The notes below the pieces were generated by a model. That model had not been told where the DNA came from, did no database searches, and saw only the letters and a program-made list of their open reading frames with translations. The position numbers and the translations under genes were made by a program. This document shows, piece after piece, positions 1 to 6,669 of a DNA stretch of 34,556 nt. This DNA comes from DATEAV01 sp964513155 (GTDB lineage Bacteria > Chloroflexota > Anaerolineae > Anaerolineales > E44-bin32), in the NCBI GenBank assembly GCA_964513155.1, contig CAZEMA010000016.1, positions 1 through 34,556 of the forward strand, given 5' to 3'. Within the stretch, counting starts at the first letter, position 1. Each line of letters opens with the position of its first letter.

Positions 1-1
1 C

Positions 2-112
2 TACCTGATGTGGTGTGCCCACAATCTGGAGCGTATCGGCGACCGAGTGACCAACGTCGCCGAGCGCGTGATCTTCATGACGACGGGGGACATGCGGGAG
101 CTGAACTTCTAG
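2..112 (+). CDS. phoU: PhoU, phosphate-transport accessory regulator (3' end only)
   Basis: Only the last 36 codons are present, entering from outside the window and ending in TAG. The peptide reads YLMWCAHNLERIGDRVTNVAE and continues to a normal C-terminus. The HNLERIGDRVTNVAE helix, with its acidic/Arg metal-cluster motif, is diagnostic of the second three-helix repeat of PhoU. PhoU links the Pst phosphate importer to the PhoR/PhoB-type sensor system and lowers phosphate uptake when phosphate is plentiful. The pst genes would normally lie just upstream, outside the window. A long stem-loop follows within 35 bp and probably ends the operon. Confidence 0.9.
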   Translation, partial: YLMWCAHNLERIGDRVTNVAERVIFMTTGDMRELNF

Positions 113-143
113 GTGTGTGATCAAGAGCCCTGCTTCCTGGAAA

Positions 144-197
144 GAATCCGTATATGTGGCGGCTGGGGCTTCGCCCCACCACCACATAGTACGGTTC
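144..197 (+). terminator. Long stem-loop after phoU, probable terminator
   Basis: An extended hairpin is visible. The outer arms GAATCCGTA and TACGGTTC pair with one bulged T. Inside them TATGTGG (153-159) pairs with CCACATA (182-188), and the innermost stem is TGGGGC / GCCCCA around a TTC loop. A pyrimidine-rich stretch (tctcttctcc) follows instead of a pure T run. Its position directly after the phoU stop suggests transcription termination. The imperfect tail keeps the confidence moderate. Confidence 0.5.
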
Positions 198-262
198 TCT
201 TCTCCGGGCAAGGCGATTCTTCATCACGCTGCTAGGGGCTCCGGTGGCTCGAGCCTTCAGGG

Positions 263-883
263 GTGACGCGGATGACAACCATTCCTGCCGGTAAGCCAGC
301 CCCGACTTGGTGGAAACGCCACGGACTGGAGCTGCTACTGTTGGCAGCCGTCCTGGTCCAGACCGTTGTTCTCCTCGAGAGCGTCCTTCTGCCGGCACTC
401 AACAGGATCCGTAGGGTCTATTCGCTGCCAGCGCGTGAGCGCAGTGCCCGCCTCGCCTTTGGAGATGGGTTTGCAGACTACATTCGGTTTCTCGAAGAGG
501 TTGTGCCCACCGACGCAACGGTCATCGTGCCTCCGGTCACAGTGGACGAGGTGCTTGGAAACGAGGGCATCGTCCAGTACTACCTCTTTCCCCGTCGGGT
601 TTCGAACTGCCCTCGCAGCCAGCCGATCGAGCGCTGCATCGCGGGGCCAATGGGGCCGGATTCCTACATCCTCGCCGTCGGTGGCTTCCCGCCGCCGGAG
701 GTGGCGGAGCAAGCCAAAGCTTTTGTCAGGTTCGACGACGAGCGCGGCGTCTATGTGCCGCGGCCCAACCTGACAGGGGGGAGCAGACCTGCATGGACCC
801 CTCTGACTGGAGCCTGTAGCACACGCAAGCCCGCAAGCGGATGTGCTGTCCGACAAGCTCCTGGGTTCTTGCACGCGGAGTAG
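263..883 (+). CDS. Single-pass membrane-anchored protein of unknown function
   Basis: 206 codons from GTG 263; an in-frame ATG at 272 is an equally possible start. After a short basic N-terminus (WWKRHG) there is one clear hydrophobic segment at about residues 22-46, then a soluble domain of about 150 residues that should lie outside the membrane. The soluble part contains DYIRFLEEVVP, DATVIVPP, IVQYYLFPRR and DSYILAVGGFPPPEV. It resembles short extracytoplasmic domains found near membrane glycosyltransferases, but I cannot assign a named family. The last ~35 residues look low in information. The end of the gene overlaps the promoter of the downstream FMN-riboswitch operon. No catalytic motif is visible and I assign no function. 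Confidence 0.6.
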   Translation: MTRMTTIPAGKPAPTWWKRHGLELLLLAAVLVQTVVLLESVLLPALNRIRRVYSLPARERSARLAFGDGFADYIRFLEEVVPTDATVIVPPVTVDEVLGNEGIVQYYLFPRRVSNCPRSQPIERCIAGPMGPDSYILAVGGFPPPEVAEQAKAFVRFDDERGVYVPRPNLTGGSRPAWTPLTGACSTRKPASGCAVRQAPGFLHAE

Positions 884-895
884 TCGCGGTATAAT
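868..895 (+). promoter_or_regulatory. Sigma-70-type promoter of the riboswitch operon
   Basis: A perfect TATAAT (890-895) is preceded by TTGCAC (869-874) at 15 bp, or CTTGCA at 16 bp. The predicted start near 902 lies about 13 nt before the first paired base of the FMN aptamer, as expected for a riboswitch leader. The -35 element lies inside the 3' end of the preceding gene. Confidence 0.65.
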
Positions 896-914
896 ACCAG
901 CAAATGAAATGAAT

Positions 915-1038
915 GCCTTCGGGGCAGGGTGAGGGCCGGCAGGCCTAATTCCCGATCGGCGGTACAGCCCGCGAGCGCCTTGTGCGCAGGATCCGGTGAG
1001 ATTCCGGGGCCGACGGTACAGTCCGGATAGGAGAAGGC
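915..1038 (+). ncRNA. FMN riboswitch (RFN element)
   Basis: All hallmark blocks of the RFN element are present in order. The P1 arms are GCCTTC (915-920) and GAAGGC (1033-1038). Between them lie GGGGCAGGGTGAGG, AATTCCCGATCGGCGGTA, CCCGCGAGC, ATCCGGTGAGATTCCGG, GGCCGACGGTACAGTCCGGA and TAGGAGAAGG. This aptamer binds flavin mononucleotide and turns off riboflavin synthesis or uptake genes. Here it precedes an ABC importer rather than rib biosynthesis genes, which points to riboflavin or a related flavin as the imported substrate. Terminator hairpins downstream suggest control by premature termination. Confidence 0.96.
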
Positions 1039-1079
1039 GGCAAACCTGGCGGCTTTGAGCGGCCGGGTTGCCATGTGCG

Positions 1080-1108
1080 CCCCGGAGATCATCGGTCTTC
1101 GGGGTTTT
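1080..1108 (+). terminator. First terminator-like hairpin of the riboswitch expression platform
   Basis: CCCCGGA (1080-1086) pairs with TTCGGGG (1098-1104), 7 bp with one G-U pair, and TTTT follows. It lies 41 nt downstream of the aptamer. Its arms are nearly the same as those of the second hairpin at 1148-1172, so the four arms can also cross-pair. Confidence 0.5.
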
Positions 1109-1147
1109 GCGCATGCGGCCCTTGTGGGCCTGCCTTGCGTTGTGCCT

Positions 1148-1180
1148 GCCCCGGAAGGAACCGTTCCGGGGCTTTGTCTT
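1148..1180 (+). terminator. Second terminator of the FMN riboswitch leader
   Basis: GCCCCGGAA (1148-1156) and TTCCGGGGC (1164-1172) form a perfect 9-bp stem with a 7-nt loop, followed by TTTGTCTT. This is a good intrinsic terminator. It ends only 9 nt before the permease start codon, so FMN-bound leader RNA would stop before the first gene. Confidence 0.8.
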
Positions 1181-1189
1181 GGGTGAAGG

Positions 1190-2008
1190 ATGGGCAGCAG
1201 AAGACGGGAAGACGCCCCACACACGAATGAGGGCCGGGTCCTTGGCTGGCTGCGGGCTTGGCTTCTGCCGGCGACGCTGCTGGTTGGCCTGGCCCTGTGG
1301 GCGGCGCTGGCGCGTTGGTCCGGCTTGCCCTCGTTCATGCTGCCCTCGCCGGCCGCTGTCTGGAACCGCTTGGCAGCGGCGCTGGTGGATGGCAGCCTGC
1401 TCCGCAACACGTGGGCGACGCTGGTCGAGGTGCTCTCCGGTCTGGCGCTGGGCCTGAGCGTGGCGGCAGCGCTGGGCTACCTGCTGGCTAAGTCGCGGAC
1501 GGCCGAGAGAATCCTGGGCCCATACATTGTCGCCTCCCAGTCCATTCCCATCGTCGCCATCGCCCCGCTCCTGGTGATCTGGTTTGGCCCGGGCAGGCTC
1601 TCCAAGATCCTGATCTGCAGCTTGATTGTCTTCTTCCCGGTGCTGGTGAACACCGTCGTCGGCGTCCGCTCGGTTCCTGAGGATCTGCGCGACCTGATGC
1701 GCTCCCTCCGGGCAAGCCGCTGGCAGACCTTCGTCAAGCTTGAGGCGCCAGCCGCCATGCCCGTGCTGCTTGGAGGCCTGAAGATCGGCGCCACCCTCTC
1801 GGTCATCGGCGCGGTGGTGGGCGAGTTTGTCGGCGCCGACGAGGGGCTGGGATTCCTGATCAATGTCGGGCGGGGCCTCTACGATACGGCCCTGGTCTTC
1901 GTTGCGATCCTGGTGCTAGTAGTCCTGGCGCTTGGATTGTATAGCCTCGTCGCCGGCCTGGAACGGCGGATGCTCGTTTGGCGGGAAGGCGAGGAGAGCC
2001 ACTCGTAG
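1190..2008 (+). CDS. ABC transporter permease, RibX-like (flavin uptake)
   Basis: 272 residues, the normal size for permeases of the SsuC/TauC/ThiX group. A cytoplasmic N-terminus is followed by about six hydrophobic segments (near residues 24-42, 80-100, 115-135, 140-160, 205-225 and 235-260). The EAA loop reads EAPAAMPVLLGGLKIGATLS, where the ATPase docks. The ATG at 1190 follows the leader terminator directly, with GGTGA only 3 nt upstream, so initiation may be weak. The next gene starts 15 nt after the stop. Known: permeases of this family import thiamine precursors, sulfonates, nitrate or riboflavin. Inferred: the FMN riboswitch makes riboflavin (RibXY type) the best substrate guess. Confidence 0.9.
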   Translation: MGSRRREDAPHTNEGRVLGWLRAWLLPATLLVGLALWAALARWSGLPSFMLPSPAAVWNRLAAALVDGSLLRNTWATLVEVLSGLALGLSVAAALGYLLAKSRTAERILGPYIVASQSIPIVAIAPLLVIWFGPGRLSKILICSLIVFFPVLVNTVVGVRSVPEDLRDLMRSLRASRWQTFVKLEAPAAMPVLLGGLKIGATLSVIGAVVGEFVGADEGLGFLINVGRGLYDTALVFVAILVLVVLALGLYSLVAGLERRMLVWREGEESHS

Positions 2009-2023
2009 GGAGGACAGCTTGCC

Positions 2024-3010
2024 ATGTTGCGTCGAACGATCCCATTCCTTCTGCTTCTCGGCCTGGTTCTGGCGGCCTGCTCGGCGGGTTCCGGGGCGAC
2101 GCCCACCCCAACGGCCGAGTTGACTCATATCCGGCTCCCCATGGGGTACATCCCCAACGTCCAGTTTGCGCCCTTCTACGTGGCGGTCGAACGGGGCTAC
2201 TTCCGGGAGGCCGGGATTGAGATCGAGTTCGACTACTCGTGGGAGACCGACGCCGTGACCCTGGTGGGGGCGAACGAGCTTCAGTTCGCTATCGTCTCCG
2301 GCGAGCAGGTGCCGCTGGCCCGATCGCAGGGGCTGCCCATCGTCTACGTCCTGGCCTGGTGGCAGGACTACCCGGTGGGCGTGGCCGCGCCGGCCGGAAG
2401 CGGTATCCGGACGCCAGCCGACCTGGCGGGGATGCGGGTGGGCATCCCTTGCTTGTGCGGCGCCTCCTATGTGGGCTATCAGGCGCTGATGAGCGCGGCC
2501 GGCGTCCAGGCGGACGCGGCTACCCTGGATGTGATCGGCTACAACCAGGTGGAGGCCCTGGCCGCAGGGACCGAGGACGCGGTCGTGATCTATGTCAATA
2601 ATGAGCCAATCCAGCTGGAGGCTCAGGGGATGGAGCTCGAGATCATCCGGGTGGCAGATTACCTGAGGTTGGCCTCGAATGGGATGATCACCAACGAGCA
2701 GACCATCGCCGAGCATCCCGAACTGGTGCGGGCGATGGTGGCGGCCAGCCTGCGAGGCCTGCAGGACACCCTGGATGACCCGGAGGCTGCCTTCGAGATC
2801 TGCAAGCACTTTGTCGAGGGGCTAGACCAGGCCGATCAGGCCGTGCAGCGTCGGGTGCTGGCCGCCAGCATCGAGCTGTGGAGGGCGGACCGCCTGGGGT
2901 ATTCCGATCCGCAAGCCTGGGAGAACATGCTGCAGGTGCTGCTGGCGATGGGGTCGCTGGCGCAACCGATCGACATCACCCTCGCCTACAGCAACGACTT
3001 TCTGCCATGA
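2024..3010 (+). CDS. NMT1/THI5-like substrate-binding lipoprotein, RibY-like
   Basis: 328 residues. The signal peptide MLRRTIPFLLLLGLVLAAC ends in lipobox LAAC, so Cys19 is lipidated and the mature protein is tethered to the membrane. A short Ser/Thr/Pro linker follows, then a two-lobed periplasmic-binding fold of the NMT1/SsuA type. The signature stretches are MGYIPNVQFAPFYVAVERGY, QFAIVSGEQVPLARSQGLPI and GIRTPADLAGMRVGIP. It delivers substrate to the permease encoded just upstream. Given the FMN riboswitch, riboflavin is the likely ligand. Thiamine pyrimidine (HMP) is the main family alternative, but a THI-box (TPP) riboswitch would then be expected and none is seen. Confidence 0.88.
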   Translation: MLRRTIPFLLLLGLVLAACSAGSGATPTPTAELTHIRLPMGYIPNVQFAPFYVAVERGYFREAGIEIEFDYSWETDAVTLVGANELQFAIVSGEQVPLARSQGLPIVYVLAWWQDYPVGVAAPAGSGIRTPADLAGMRVGIPCLCGASYVGYQALMSAAGVQADAATLDVIGYNQVEALAAGTEDAVVIYVNNEPIQLEAQGMELEIIRVADYLRLASNGMITNEQTIAEHPELVRAMVAASLRGLQDTLDDPEAAFEICKHFVEGLDQADQAVQRRVLAASIELWRADRLGYSDPQAWENMLQVLLAMGSLAQPIDITLAYSNDFLP

Positions 3011-3774
3011 ATGCAGCGCTGACGGATCCGATCCTCGTGGCCCGTGGTCTCACGGCCGTCTACCCCAACGGCAACGGCGGCCTCAGAGCGTTGGACGGCA
3101 TTACCTTCGCCGTCCGGCGCCAGGAGTTCGTGTGCGTCGTCGGCCCATCGGGGAGCGGCAAGACGACGCTGCTCCGGCTATTAGGAGGTCTTCTCCGGCC
3201 GACGAGCGGGGACGTCGAGTTCGAAGGGGAGCGGCTGGAAGGGCCCCGGCCGCGGATCGGTTTCGTCTTCCAGCAGGCCAATCTGATGCCCTGGCGGACC
3301 GTAGCGGCCAACATCGCCCTTCCGCTTGAACTGCAGGGGACGGAGAAGGTCGAGGCGGACGCCCGCGCCCAGAGCCTGATTGAGCTGGTAGGGCTGGAGG
3401 GCTTCGAAGCCTCCTATCCACGGGATCTCTCTGGCGGCATGGCACAGCGAGTGGCCATCGCCCGGGCCCTGATCCACGAGCCGGACCTGTTGCTGCTGGA
3501 TGAGCCTTTTGGAGCGCTGGATGCTTTGACCCGGGAGCGGATGGCGGGGGAGCTCTTGCGAATCTGGGACGCCCGCAAGAAGACGGTCGTGATGGTCACG
3601 CATTCGATCCCGGAGGCGATCCTGCTGGCGGACCGGCTGTTGGCGCTAAGTCCACGGCCTGGGCAGATCCGACTGGATATGGCGATCCCGCTGCCCCGGC
3701 CCCGCGATCTCTCAATGACCTACACTCATGAATTCGGCGAGCTGGCGGCGCGAGTGCGCGAGGCGATCGGCTGA
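3007..3774 (+). CDS. ABC transporter ATPase for the RibXY-like importer
   Basis: 255 residues from ATG 3007, which overlaps the upstream stop by 4 bp (ATGA), so translation is coupled. All ATPase motifs are visible: Walker A GPSGSGKTT, Q-loop FVFQQANLMPW, signature LSGGMAQRVAIARAL, Walker B LLLLDEPFGALD and H-loop VTHS. The Q-loop/LMPW and the C-terminal SPRPG region are typical of the SsuB/TauB/ThiZ subfamily. It supplies the energy for the upstream permease and lipoprotein pair. An efficient terminator follows about 55 bp after the stop, closing a three-gene operon. Confidence 0.93.
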   Translation: MNAALTDPILVARGLTAVYPNGNGGLRALDGITFAVRRQEFVCVVGPSGSGKTTLLRLLGGLLRPTSGDVEFEGERLEGPRPRIGFVFQQANLMPWRTVAANIALPLELQGTEKVEADARAQSLIELVGLEGFEASYPRDLSGGMAQRVAIARALIHEPDLLLLDEPFGALDALTRERMAGELLRIWDARKKTVVMVTHSIPEAILLADRLLALSPRPGQIRLDMAIPLPRPRDLSMTYTHEFGELAARVREAIG

Positions 3775-3828
3775 AGGGGGTACTATCCGGGCTCCCCGGG
3801 CCTCTGATGCTCGGGGTGCTGAACGGGA

Positions 3829-3874
3829 AGACACCGGGTTTCTGCTCGGCTGAGAAACCCGGTGTCTGTTTGTT
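3829..3874 (+). terminator. Intrinsic terminator of the flavin-importer operon
   Basis: The perfect 14-bp arms AGACACCGGGTTTC (3829-3842) and GAAACCCGGTGTCT (3854-3867) have an 11-nt loop and are followed by GTTTGTT. The stem can also serve the convergent minus-strand gene that ends at 3931. Confidence 0.88.
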
Positions 3875-3880
3875 CGGATT

Positions 3881-3908
3881 GTAGGGGCGAGCCATGGCTC
3901 GCCCCTAC
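3881..3908. repeat. 28-bp perfect palindrome (REP/MITE-like or bidirectional terminator)
   Basis: GTAGGGGCGAGCCA is followed directly by its exact reverse complement, a perfect 28-bp palindrome with no spacer. It sits between two convergent operons, 13 bp after the preceding terminator stem. Palindromes beginning GTAGGGGCG are, to my knowledge, a recurring type of dispersed intergenic repeat in several bacterial phyla. Here only one copy is in view. Confidence 0.6.
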
Positions 3909-3930
3909 TCTGTTGCGCGAGGGCGGGAGA

Positions 3931-4854
3931 TCAACCCTGCGCAGGCGGAACAGCCTTGGGATTGCGAACCCGTCGGACGATGGCTCGGACGATCAGCCAG
4001 GCGGGCAGACCGATGATGATCAGGAAGGGGAGGCCGCAGATGCCGAAGCGGATCAGGAGGTTGACCAGGGTCTGGAGGGCACGGACCAGGTTTTCGATCG
4101 CTTCCCTGGCGACGGCACCTGGATGCCAGCCACCGATCTCAATCGGCTGGTTGGCGACATCGGGGATCAGCTCGACGGTGAGGGCCGAGAGACGGGCGGC
4201 TTCCTGGTAGTAGCGCATCTGGCCCTGAACGATTTCGATCTCGCCCCGCACCGAGGTCAGCTGGTTGAAGATCAGTATGACATCTTCGGTCCGGGTGGCG
4301 GAAGCCATGATCTCGCGCAGTTGCTCTTCGGCCGCCTGCAGGTTGCGCAGGCGAGACTCCAGGTCGGTGTACTGGGCCGTCACGTCTTCGCCCGAGACGT
4401 TCTCGGTCCGCACCTCGGTCGCGCCTTCCTTGATGCGGTTCATCGCCTCTTCCAGGCGCTCGGAGGGGACGCGGATCGTGATGGTGGCCTGCGAGGCGAG
4501 GACCTGGCTGACGCCGAAGGTGGACTGGTAGAGGTTGGACGAAACGACGAAGCCTCCCATTTGCTCGGCCATCTGGGCGATCACATCCAGGGAGGCCGCC
4601 GGATCCGCGACCACAATGGACAGGTTGGCCGTCTGGACGACCATGCGGTCACCGGAGGTGGGTGCAGCCGATGCTCCACCCCCGCTCTGGGGTGCCGAGG
4701 GCAGTTCCATGGCGGGTGCGCCGACAGCGTTTGTGTCCCCCACCCCCGCCCGGTCGACGGAGACGACTTCGGGGGGGCTAGCGGCCATACCGCCACAGGC
4801 AGCCAGCATCAAGGAAACGACGAGAAGTGCGACCAGGGCAATGCGCTTGTTCAT
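3931..4854 (-). CDS. DUF4349 family lipoprotein
   Basis: 307 residues from the ATG at 4854, with GGAGG 8 nt upstream; longer in-frame extensions lack such a site. The signal peptide MNKRIALVALLVVSLMLAAC has a lipobox (Cys20). After a low-complexity Gly/Ser linker the DUF4349 core begins VVQTANLSIVVADP and continues with GGFVVSSN, ATITIRVPSERLEEAM, VRTENVSGEDVTAQYTDLES and a long coiled-coil helix pair. A C-terminal hydrophobic helix (IRFGICGLPFLIIIGLPAWL) is followed by basic residues. The protein is therefore anchored at both ends with its core outside the cytoplasm. The family function is not established. It lies 73 bp downstream of the metallophosphoesterase gene on the same strand. Confidence 0.88.
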   Translation of the reverse strand: MNKRIALVALLVVSLMLAACGGMAASPPEVVSVDRAGVGDTNAVGAPAMELPSAPQSGGGASAAPTSGDRMVVQTANLSIVVADPAASLDVIAQMAEQMGGFVVSSNLYQSTFGVSQVLASQATITIRVPSERLEEAMNRIKEGATEVRTENVSGEDVTAQYTDLESRLRNLQAAEEQLREIMASATRTEDVILIFNQLTSVRGEIEIVQGQMRYYQEAARLSALTVELIPDVANQPIEIGGWHPGAVAREAIENLVRALQTLVNLLIRFGICGLPFLIIIGLPAWLIVRAIVRRVRNPKAVPPAQG

Positions 4855-4871
4855 GGCGTTCTCCTCCATTG

Positions 4872-4896
4872 CAGGTTGAGGATCGTGCTCAACCTG
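4872..4896 (-). other. Hairpin between the phosphoesterase and DUF4349 genes
   Basis: CAGGTTGAG (4872-4880) and CTCAACCTG (4888-4896) form a perfect 9-bp stem with a 7-nt loop, 18 bp upstream of the DUF4349 start codon on the minus strand. No T tract follows. It may be an mRNA-processing or translation-control structure. Its role is unproven. Confidence 0.4.
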
Positions 4897-4927
4897 GAGA
4901 CGCTCTCCCCTTCCCGAAGGTTCCCGG

Positions 4928-5656
4928 CTACCATCCGGCAATCAGCCGCAGCGCCTGCCGTTCGGGCAGGCCTGCTCTCAGGATGCGCAGCTGGACCTGG
5001 TCGATGTCGTAGACGATGCGGTGGGGCTCCCAGGTTTTGGATTCGGCATCCAGCAGGGCATAGGCCGAGCGAGGGTCCATGTCGCGTGGCTGACCGACGG
5101 AGCCGGGGTTGAGGATCATGCGCGGGCCAATGGGGTTCGGCTCTCCCCAGGCCAGCGACACGGTCACAACCCGCCCGTCGTTGGGGTTCCGCTTGAACAT
5201 GAGAGGCACGTGCGTGTGTCCGACCAGGCAGAAGTCGGTCCGGAAGGCCCCGAAATTGTGTTCTGCGGCGTGCTGATCGAGGATGTACTCCCAGATCGGC
5301 TGGCGTGGACTGCCGTGGGCGAGGGTGAAGTCATTGACGCTGATCTTGGTGGGGAGGGAGCGCAGGAAGGTTGCGTTATCGGGGTTGAGGACCTGGCTGG
5401 TCCAGGTGGCCACCTCACGGGCGTCCCGAGTGAACCGGGTTAGGGGCAGACTGCCCAGGGCGGCCTGGTCATGGTTGCCGATGAGACAAAGAAGGTTTGG
5501 CAGTTCCCGGACGATCTCGATGCACTCGTTGGGGTCGGGGCCGTAGCCTACCATGTCTCCGAGGCACCAGACCGCATCGCAAGGGCCGGCGTCAGCCAGG
5601 ACGGCCCGGAGGGCCGTCGCGTTGGCATGGACATCGGAGATGACGAGTACGCGCAT
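4928..5656 (-). CDS. Calcineurin-like metallophosphoesterase (YfcE/PP2A-like)
   Basis: 242 residues from the ATG at 5656. This start places MRVLVISDVHAN at the N-terminus, as in the family; a 9-residue longer form is possible but atypical. The dinuclear metal-site motifs are all present: SDVHAN (DxH), GDMVGYGPDP (GDxxGYGPxP), GNHD, AHGSP and GHTH. This class comprises small cytoplasmic phosphodiesterases or phosphatases, and the substrate cannot be read from sequence. No Shine-Dalgarno sequence precedes the ATG, and a -10-like TAGTAT lies only 7 nt upstream (minus strand), so the mRNA may be leaderless. It is probably co-transcribed with the DUF4349 gene. Confidence 0.9.
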   Translation of the reverse strand: MRVLVISDVHANATALRAVLADAGPCDAVWCLGDMVGYGPDPNECIEIVRELPNLLCLIGNHDQAALGSLPLTRFTRDAREVATWTSQVLNPDNATFLRSLPTKISVNDFTLAHGSPRQPIWEYILDQHAAEHNFGAFRTDFCLVGHTHVPLMFKRNPNDGRVVTVSLAWGEPNPIGPRMILNPGSVGQPRDMDPRSAYALLDAESKTWEPHRIVYDIDQVQLRILRAGLPERQALRLIAGW

Positions 5657-5695
5657 AAGCGCGATACTAGCACGGAGCGGCAAGTAAGGAAAGTA

Positions 5696-6119
5696 GCCCG
5701 CTCGGGGGGCCCGCTTAGCAGGTTCAGATACATGTGAGACGGTGACACGGGCCTAGCGGGCTGTGACTTCGAACCCCCACCCCCTCTTGGACTCCTTCCT
5801 CCTCTCCGCAGGCTGGCATAGGCTCGGGCAAGTACCGGACCGCGGAGAGGGCCCCCCGGCTGCGCCCCGCGCACATGGTCCCGAGCTCTTATCGGGAGCG
5901 CCCCTCTGGGGTCGGGGGGCTTCGCGCGGGCGGGGGGCCGTCCCGCCCCTGTGGAGTGCGAGGGGCGATCTTCCTGTGCGGGCCGCCGTCATCGGCGGCC
6001 CGTGGATGGCCCGAGAGCACAGAGCCCCGCCGCGGACGGCGGGGGAGCAAGGGGCGGGTATCGTCCAAGGGGATTGAGGGCACTCGAATCCTCCGCCTGT
6101 CTCATATGTCCTGAACCCA
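5696..6119. other. Structured non-coding region with inverted ends (ncRNA or MITE candidate)
   Basis: The 513 bp between the phosphoesterase start and tsaE hold no convincing gene. Near-matching inverted ends are seen: GGTTCAGATACATGTGAGAC (5720) against the reverse complement of GTCTCATATGTCCTGAACC (6100-6118). Inside are many stems: CCTCTCCGC/GCGGAGAGG, TCCCGA/TCGGGA, CGCCCCTC/GAGGGGCG, GGGCGGG/CCCGCCC, CGGGCCGCCG-TCAT-CGGCGGCCCG (5979-6002) nested in CTGTGC/GCACAG, and CCCCGCCG/CGGCGGGG. At the left edge AGCCCGCT (5696) pairs with AGCGGGCT (5754). This nesting fits a roughly 400-nt structured RNA or a non-autonomous mobile element. I could match it to no known RNA class. Confidence 0.4.
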
Positions 6120-6128
6120 TACACCTGC

Positions 6129-6157
6129 TTGTAGGTGGGAACTGGCTGACGTATAAT
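6129..6157 (+). promoter_or_regulatory. Promoter of the tsaE operon, near-leaderless
   Basis: A perfect TATAAT (6152-6157) has TTGTAG 17 bp upstream. The predicted transcription start is about 6164, leaving at most ~6 nt before the tsaE ATG at 6170. No Shine-Dalgarno sequence lies in that interval. The -35 match is weak, so the -10 element carries most of the evidence. Confidence 0.55.
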
Positions 6158-6169
6158 CCGGCCGCGCAC

Positions 6170-6667
6170 ATGCCTATTCTGGATGAAGGCAGCCTCGAGT
6201 TCCTCAGTCACAGCCCGGAGCAAACCCGGCGGTTGGGCGTGCGGCTGGGCGAACTTCTCAAGCCGGGCGACCTAATCTGCCTGGCGGGCGACCTTGGGTC
6301 CGGCAAGACGACTCTGGCCCAGGGGATTGCCCGCGGCTGGGGATGTCTGGACCCGGTTACCAGCCCAACGTTTGTGCTGATCAACGAGTACCGCAGGGCG
6401 GATGGTGGGCGTCTGTACCATGTAGATGCCTTCAGGCTTGGGGGCGCGCCGGAGGCGATTGCTCTGGGACTGACGGAGTTGATGGATGGGGAAGGCCCGA
6501 TCCTGGTTGAGTGGCCGGAGCGGGTTGCGGGAGCACTGCCGCCTCAGCGGCTGTGGATCAGCCTGCAATGGGCGGACGAGTCTCGGCGAGGGATGCGCCT
6601 GGAGGCAGCCGGGCCGCGCTACGAGCGGCTGCTCCGGCAGTTCCGCAAGGCGGCGTTTGGAGGCTGA
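6170..6667 (+). CDS. tsaE: TsaE, tRNA t6A37 synthesis ATPase
   Basis: 165 residues, the normal TsaE length. The start at ATG 6170 gives a typical N-terminus (LEFLSHSPEQTRRLGVRLGE). Walker A is GDLGSGKTT at about residues 40-48, followed by the family motifs TSPTFVLINEY, YHVDAFRL and LVEWPER. TsaE works with TsaB and TsaD to attach threonylcarbamoyl to A37 of ANN-decoding tRNAs, and its ATP hydrolysis resets the complex. The next gene is tsaB, 2 bp downstream, which confirms the assignment. The upstream promoter leaves almost no 5' leader. tsaD and tsaC are not in the window. Confidence 0.95.
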   Translation: MPILDEGSLEFLSHSPEQTRRLGVRLGELLKPGDLICLAGDLGSGKTTLAQGIARGWGCLDPVTSPTFVLINEYRRADGGRLYHVDAFRLGGAPEAIALGLTELMDGEGPILVEWPERVAGALPPQRLWISLQWADESRRGMRLEAAGPRYERLLRQFRKAAFGG

Positions 6668-6669
6668 GC

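Noticed and set aside
890..1040. Cobalamin or TPP riboswitch in front of the NMT1-type importer
   Set aside because: The conserved blocks are those of the FMN (RFN) element throughout; no B12-box or THI-box is present.
3862..5112. 416-codon plus-strand frame opposite DUF4349 and the phosphoesterase
   Set aside because: Both minus-strand genes have full family motifs and ribosome or start evidence; this frame is Asp/Gly-rich antisense.
5740..5790. tRNA-like T-arm (GGGGGTTCGAAG on the minus strand, CACTCGAATC near 6085)
   Set aside because: The arms do not pair as a 5-bp T stem, and no acceptor, D or anticodon arm fits around either site.
5780..5830. RNase P RNA-like GAGAGGAGGAAGGAGTCC on the minus strand
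   Set aside because: It resembles the GAGGAAAGTCC core but lies near the wrong end of the candidate molecule, and the other conserved regions are absent.
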